A DNA stretch of 64,000 nt, from NCBI GenBank assembly GCA_036362985.1, contig JAYGXS010000004.1:24784161-24848160 (forward strand), given 5' to 3'. The DNA comes from Ligula intestinalis. Lineage: Eukaryota; Platyhelminthes; Cestoda; Diphyllobothriidea; Diphyllobothriidae. The notes under the pieces were generated by a model, which saw nothing but the letters and a program-made list of their open reading frames with translations, was not told where the DNA came from and made no database searches. Shown piece after piece: positions 58,661 to 64,000 of this stretch. How positions within the stretch are numbered: the stretch's first letter is position 1; every line of letters begins with the position of its first letter. Made by a program: the position numbers and the translations under genes.

Positions 58661-59223
58661 ATGCTTCTTTCAATTTTTCAGTAGCAGTAGTTTTTATATC
58701 CATTCACGTTTGCTATTTTATAACGCCCTCCCACCCATAGCCTCTGCAAAGATCTCCGCGGTCTACCCTACTTGGCTATCTGCCTACCGTGAATACCCCG
58801 CTAGCGATCTTATCAGCCAGAACTGACGGCTTAAAAATTCACCCTTGGTTCAACCCAAAGCGGACTGTCGACGATCTAGACGGATGCATCTTTTTTTCCA
58901 GTTCCGTTGGCGGACTCTGCAATCAGCAAAAAAGAATCAGGACGCGGCTTCCACACGGTGATGATCCTGGGAACCTTTGCAATGCCCCCCGTTGGATCCC
59001 CCTTTTTTTCTCCTAAATCCCACGCATTACCCCCACAAGAGCGACAGTTTTTCTCCTAAAAATCCCTGAGGAGTTTTTTTACTGTCTGATCCTATTTTTT
59101 TATCCCATGACACAGGACAACTGGCCTGAGAAACAAATTTTCTGTTAACACTGCATATGTGTACAAATTGGGCACTCAAAGGAATTTTTCCTACATATCC
59201 CTCAATATACTGATACTAATACT

Positions 59224-59341
59224 GAAGAAGGAGACGCGATCTCTTGAAAGGCAATTTTATTGTTCGGAGCTTTCGGCTTCACACGAGAGGCCTATAAAAA
59301 TCGAATAAAATTGCCGTTCCAGAGATCGCGTCTTCTTCTTA
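59224..59341. mobile_element. PLE-like terminus, small inverted pair
   Basis: GAAGAAGGAGACGCGATCTC...AAGGCAATTTTATT (59224-59261) and its inverted partner AATAAAATTGCC...GAGATCGCGTCTTCTTCTT (59303-59341) bracket 41 nt containing GCCGAAAGCTCCGAAC on the minus strand. The layout (microsatellite, AATAAAA, inverted arm) copies the PLE ends at 20833 and 21461, but the sequence is a different type. Confidence 0.6.
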
Positions 59342-59469
59342 GTTGATGTTTCAAATTTAAGATGACATCTTAAAAACAATAGTTTTTTTAAAGTTCTGCC
59401 CGCTGGATGAGATGCACTTGCTGCAACGGCTTTAACACGGTTTAAAACACCTTTTTTAAATGTAAATCT

Positions 59470-60065
59470 GAATTACTGCCTCCAGCGATTTTTCTTAACC
59501 CCCTTTACTTTCTGAAAACGCTTCCCCTTTCGGCTTCTTTTGTTCTTGGAAGTATGAAGACGTTGCAGCGGGCTGGGCCGGGAGGGTAACGGGGCGTGAT
59601 ACATCGTTGTCATACCGTTTTTCGCCAAAAATAGTTGATTTTGAACGGTGCAGAGAGGGAAGTACACACTATCAGGATGAAGCAGCCAGTCCCTACTCGC
59701 CATAATTCAGGTCATTTTTCCTCACTTTATCTCTGCCTTTTTCAATTCCTGGGACAAAATCAGACGGTTCTCTCTCTGGTTAGCAAAAGGCAGTCGTAGA
59801 ACTAACTTTGCAGCGACACGTCCTATGTCTAAATCCTCAGTTGGGATTTTTGGTATGAACTCCAAGAAACTTTTGTTATTTCTTCCAATTTTTTGACTAT
59901 TACGCGCCGATCAAGCGCGATGGCATCGCAAAATCTTTGAATATTGGTGTCTGTCCTGAACATTGAAGCTCGAGTCGGACGGGGTTGATCATCAAGTGAT
60001 ATTTGCCCATTTCTTGACTAAGCGAACCACTCCTTACTAGAGTACGGTGGAGAAGTGGAAAAATG
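59470..60065 (-). pseudogene. mariner transposase remnant with internal deletion
   Basis: Minus strand pieces in order: DDQPRPTRASMFRTDTNIQR, FCDAIALDRRVIVKKLEEIT (second helix-turn-helix), then EDLDIGRVAAKLVLRLPFAN, QRENRLILSQELKKAEI, two stops, then DWLLHPDSVYFPLCTVQNQL, FLAKNGMTTMYHAPLPS and the C-terminus to 59473. The DWLLH.DS and FLAKNG segments mark the second catalytic aspartate region. The block with the first catalytic D (about 80-100 codons) is missing between ELKKAEI and DWLLH, so this is an internally deleted, non-coding mariner. Confidence 0.82.
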
Positions 60066-60663
60066 TCGAAGTTAGCGAAAGATTGATAATCACTCGCAAA
60101 CCGAAATTTACGCGTGAGCGAAAGCTTGAAAATAATGATGAACAATTTTTCGCACATCTGATACTCAACAGAAGTATAAGAAGGACTAAGTGTATTTTTA
60201 AGAAAAATAAAATTTTCTTAATAATCCCTCAGTTTCGGAGATGATAAATAGCAATAAATAAGTGTCATAACAAAAGCGTACTATAATAGATTACCTCTTC
60301 AAAAAGCAATTTTACTTGGATAAACAGCTGAAAAATATCTGTGCTTGTTACATTTTCCCAAGGAAATTTAAAACTTAAAATGTATATTTTTGACAAACTT
60401 TTTAATTCACATGAAGATGATTGATACAATTTGACAAGTTTGGAAATGAAAGAACTTACTTTTTTCGTTATACTGGAGTATGTTCCGCTATAAGAGATTA
60501 ATCCCAGGCTCTGTTCTAAGCTTTTGAATGCAAAAATGCTGGCCGAATATTGAGTAAAATTTTGATATAATTATTATTCTTCTGTCTCTTCCATTTCTAA
60601 CTTACACACAAACGAAAATTACCTTGCAAAAAAATATATTTCTACATGTTTTTTACTAACCAA

Positions 60664-61270
60664 GATTTACTTTTACGGCAACAATAGCTCATGTAGGCCC
60701 ACTCATGAATCCCTATTCCCTGGATGTTTTCCTACGAAAACGGTGGCTATAGGGTTTTATGGCTAGGGAATAAGGACACGCAGTGGAATATACTTTCACA
60801 AATGCTAAATACATTTTTATTTTACTGTAATTAGAAGTGTTGTTGATTTATATCTGTAGATTTGCTTAATCTGTATTATCATTTAACTTATTGCGGGAAA
60901 ACAGATTATCAAATTACAGGTTTCGTGAATTTCCGGAAAAATTGAAATGGTGGTTAGGAAGTCGTCTACTTCTACTTACCTGAGGTCCAACTTACTGTTC
61001 TGGAGTTAAATTAGTATATTCTGTGACGCGAAGCGCTGCGCAAATCTTCAATTTGCATGCGGAACAACTTACTCCCAGCGGCCGCTAAAAGCAATTTCGA
61101 CTACATTTTTCACTTTAAACTTACTTCTAAAATTTCCTTCTCTGCCTTACCTATTTCCCTACCCCCCCCCCCTAAACTCTATAACCACCTTTTTTGCAGG
61201 ACAAAATGCTGGGACTAGGGGGAATATGAGTGGGCCAACATAAGCTACTTTTGCCGCTTTTACCTACATC
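60664..61270. repeat. Inverted repeat pair of the 27600-27785 family
   Basis: 60664-60745 (CTCATGTAGGCCCACTCATG, CCTACGAAAACGGTGGCTAT) pairs with the reverse of 61186-61270 (GCTTATGTTGGCCCACTCAT, CCTGCAAAAAAGGTGGTTAT). The right copy continues to 61063 with GGGAGTAAGTTGTTCCGCAT. The centre is AT-rich and non-coding. Confidence 0.65.
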
Positions 61271-63170
61271 TTCACGATAATATATGGGCAGTTTTGGTTA
61301 CGTCCCACATAGTCGGTGGTAAAACAGAATGCGCTCAGTACCTTTTTGGTACTGCATTTTGTGGCAGAAAGCTTTCCAGGTTAGCAATTTTTTTCAAAAT
61401 TTAAACTGCCCATGGTTTATGGAAATAAATACGATACCTTAAACTTGGTTTCACTTGCATTTGTGCAATTTCCGACTTAATTCTCCGGTTCTGAAAGGGA
61501 CACATTTATATTGGTGTTTTTCCATAACACAGCGCATGAAAATAAAAGGTTTGGTAATTTGATACTTAATAGCATTGTAAATACCTTCGATGTCGGCCTA
61601 CCTAGGACTTCGCCAAAATTAATGCCTCTTGCCGTTAAAAAAAGCAAAAAATGCAGTCCTCCTTACTAAGAGGCTTTCTTGGGATTGCATCCATTCACTG
61701 AATCAACATAACGTGATCAAATGTATGCTAAAATCCCAAGTTTAATCTCGTGAACGCTTTTGCAAGGCTTCCTCGCCGAACTTTTCTTTGTCTGACTAAC
61801 AACTTCCTTCCCCTGACCTTTCTGAAGCATTTTGCCTTTTTCTGCTGCTATTTTCTTCAACAGGAAACAGGAGTTTATGTTGGGGCATTTCTTCTTTAGG
61901 TTTGTCATCGCAAACTGCCGAGGGAGTTGGGCGGAAGTTGAATGGGGCAAATACGCTTTACAATGCGGTGGTTTTTTAGGAACGATATTCGACTAATTAA
62001 GCAGGAAGAGTATTTGGGTAAGTGAACCTAGATAGAGAGGACAGCACTGCTTATACAGAAGCCTACAGAAAGTAATTGTCTTTTTTGCGTACCCCCTCGT
62101 CGGCCATGAGCCGGCATGAAGCGCTCGTAAGTAGTCAGTCGACAAGCAAGAACAAGCGGATAGCAGTTCCAGGTGCTTCATCCGCTATTATAGTCGTCAG
62201 TGCTCCCTAAATAATATCGCTGGACAGAAGAGGCACTGTGCACGACCACCCGTTTGCACCATAAGTCTATCAGGGTTTAGCATCAGTATCATTAACTTCT
62301 GACTCAGGTTCGGTTGAGTGGTTCACATATGTTTAAGAGCATTTACAAATAACAAGGTCATATAGGGTGAACTGCGGGATTACACAACTGAGGCAGCGGT
62401 AACTAGTGTCCAGATCAAGAGCAAGGAACACCTCAAGCAGGTTTGACCACCCAGCCGTACTGAAGTCGTCTTACACTATGGAGCATGGTGGGTATGAAAG
62501 GGACCGCGCATTTAGTTTGTTAGAAAAACCGCTTTACACCATTCACCACCGAACATACACGACAGGCACAGAACGATTCGGTGCGATGACGGAATTAAAA
62601 ATAATACAGTTCTCGCCTGAAGCACCAATTATTATTACCGTTAAGCTGGAATCCAATTTATTTCCCTCAACAGCTTCTGGCCCCGGAGACACTGTATTCT
62701 TAAGTTTAAAAATATGATGCCACTATTGTCTATCCTCGGTGTTGATGTATTTCAGCAGACTATCAAAAAGCATACGAACGAGTACGAGGAAGGTTCGTCA
62801 AATTGAAGAGTAGAGTAATGCGTAACCGTCACTCTGATCGATAAAGTAAACCTATGGTCGGCAACAGAGTTCAGAAGAACTCCAGCGTCTAGTTATTTGC
62901 ACCGAAATTTATCGCGTCAACAAGATGGGTTACTTCGAAATGGTGTTCACCTAACCGTCTAGAGCAGAGCTGAACCTCATCGTATAAGCCTTTGCACACG
63001 AAATACAGCGACGTCACATCGTAGGGAATTATTTTGTCGCCTTATAAAACTATATTTTTTTCCAGTTTGGCAAGATGGTTACATCTTGATTCACTGTCTA
63101 TTAAGTTAAGTCAAACAACTGCATTGTGAAAACAGTGAAATAGGAAAGCATGATTGGAAATAGAAGGACA
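61271..63170. other. Intergenic sequence downstream of PGM2
   Basis: AT-rich with short frames; the 103-codon frame 62406-62717 has no domain. No terminator or neighbouring gene was identified. Confidence 0.5.
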
Positions 63171-63176
63171 TTTATT
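63171..63176 (-). terminator. PGM2: Poly(A) signal AATAAA of the PGM2 gene
   Basis: TTTATT on the plus strand gives AATAAA on the minus strand, about 140 nt past the PGM2 stop codon. It is the first canonical hexamer downstream. Cleavage would be expected within the next 30 nt. Confidence 0.6.
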
Positions 63177-63313
63177 TTAACCAGAGCTGAAATCGATTAC
63201 AATCATAAAGCAATTATCAACAAACGAAAATATCCACAGATCACGGGGGCATGCAACGTACAAAACGAAGTTAAACGACATGATGACTAGTAAATGTAGC
63301 TGGAAGGTCTGAC

Positions 63314-63419
63314 TCAATCGGATCTGGCCGTAAAACCGTTGATCTTTGGTTGGTAGAAATCTTCAACCATGATGCCAATCAGTTCTGCCAATTCAGCTTC
63401 GAGCTCGGCGAACGAACGC
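63314..63419 (-). CDS. PGM2: PGM2 terminal coding exon with stop codon
   Basis: The exon begins after a TTTTAG acceptor (63421-63420). It finishes the split lysine codon and adds 34 residues, starting RSFAELEAELAELIGIMVED and ending in GFTARSD before TGA at 63316-63314. The acidic amphipathic helix followed by a short basic/hydrophobic tail with FYQPK matches the way PGM2-family proteins end (helix, then F.QP.K). Joining 63939-64000 to this exon gives one continuous reading frame across a 519-bp intron, which supports a functional gene rather than a pseudogene. It is the only multi-exon host gene supported in this window. The 3'UTR would be about 140 nt. Confidence 0.87.
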
Positions 63420-63938
63420 CTAAAATTGGACAGACGTTACATTGTGTACTTAAATAGATATAGTAGCAATGAGATAAAAAATCTGCGGAGTTCAGGTAAT
63501 GAGAGCTATTTTCTGAAATGCTGGAATAAGATAGAATTTTGCTAGGACTTCCAAACTACCTCAATTAATTAAATTGTGCGATTCACAAATGAAGAAAAAG
63601 GATCACTTTAACTGACTCCTATGATAAATACAGAAATAAAAACGAACTGTCTGATAAATTAATAAAACATTACAGAGGGGAAGGAGAGAGAGAGAGAAAA
63701 CCTGTTTTGTGCGATTAAAGAGCGGCTGCTGTGAGCTAAGCCAGTATGTATAACTAAAACAACGGTAGGTGTCAACTTCTTTCTATATAACACATTTCTT
63801 GTTCATTACTATGCGTTACGCAGTGACGGGTGGCGGATACAAAGCCGTTGAGAAAACCGTGGCCTCAATAAACACAAGCTTCTTAAAATAAACCTCCTCC
63901 TTAGTGAAAATGACAGGTACAGTAGAATAAAAACATAC
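63420..63938 (-). other. PGM2: Intron of the PGM2 gene
   Basis: Phase-2 intron of 519 bp with a GTATGT donor and a TTTTAG acceptor on the minus strand. It contains a short GA-rich run near 63675-63700 and no recognisable repeat. Confidence 0.8.
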
Positions 63939-64000
63939 TTGTCGGTTGGCTTGGCACAAAGCTCTGAATAGTACTTGATTTTGGGCTCGGTGCCGCTGGT
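63939..64000 (-). CDS. PGM2: PGM2 (phosphopentomutase / phosphoglucomutase-2) penultimate exon, partial
   Basis: Read on the minus strand from the window edge, this exon encodes TSGTEPKIKYYSELC followed by AKPTDK. The SGTEPK loop is the phosphate-binding signature of domain 4 in alpha-D-phosphohexomutases, and the continuation IKYY.ELC is typical of the PGM2 branch (ribose-1-P/deoxyribose-1-P to the 5-phosphates, and glucose-1-P to glucose-6-P), a cytosolic enzyme. The exon ends in GACAA followed by a GTATGT donor at 63938-63933, leaving a phase-2 intron. The last codon is completed by the first G of the next exon, which keeps the frame open. The rest of the gene, including the active-site serine domain, lies outside the window to the right. 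The family call rests on residues visible here; orthology was not tested. Confidence 0.88.

Noticed and set aside
62406..62717. 103-codon plus-strand frame near PGM2
   Set aside because: No domain and no splice or promoter context; likely chance.

Overview
The window looks like a repeat-dense piece of a flatworm (tapeworm or fluke type) nuclear genome. Almost no open frame survives beyond 130 codons outside retroelements. tRNA-derived SINEs, Penelope-like elements (PLEs), non-LTR retrotransposons and mariner remnants are interleaved. Hammerhead-ribozyme boxes recur inside the SINEs and at PLE ends, a combination known from platyhelminths. The flatworm assignment is inference; no diagnostic marker gene is present.

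Only one ordinary host gene is supported. It is the 3' end of a phosphopentomutase/phosphoglucomutase-2 (PGM2) gene on the minus strand at the right edge: exon 63939-64000, a 519-bp intron, terminal exon 63314-63419, and a poly(A) signal at 63171-63176.

Layout: 1-5400 holds SINE pieces and a 950-bp foldback element (2213-3181). 5430-5700 holds two hammerhead-like motifs 214 nt apart between TA repeats. 6450-9545 holds dispersed repeats and a broken Tc1-like transposase. 10300-13100 holds a PLE with reverse transcriptase and GIY-YIG endonuclease remnants, bracketed by SINE copies. 16690-18890 holds two further PLE types. 20830-21790 holds two inverted PLE ends. 22530-25555 holds the best preserved gene of the window, a 5'-truncated non-LTR retrotransposon ORF. 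26000-26730 holds a second LINE tail. 27291-34205 holds diverged duplicated repeats, including a second copy of the foldback element. 38000-39915 holds a third LINE. 43230-44560 holds another PLE type. 46526-47236 holds a foldback PLE. 49500-49660 holds a SINE with the clearest SINE hammerhead. 56190-60060 holds two mariner remnants and a LINE tail. 60660-61270 holds an inverted repeat. 63170-64000 holds PGM2.

The recurring theme is a ribozyme-bearing retroelement community. PLE copies of at least three sequence types carry an inverted copy of their own 3' tail at the 5' truncation point. That tail contains the hammerhead boxes CUGAUGA, GAAA and GUC. An unrelated tRNA-type SINE carries a hammerhead between its tRNA head and its body. 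One PLE is joined to a SINE right next to the ribozyme.
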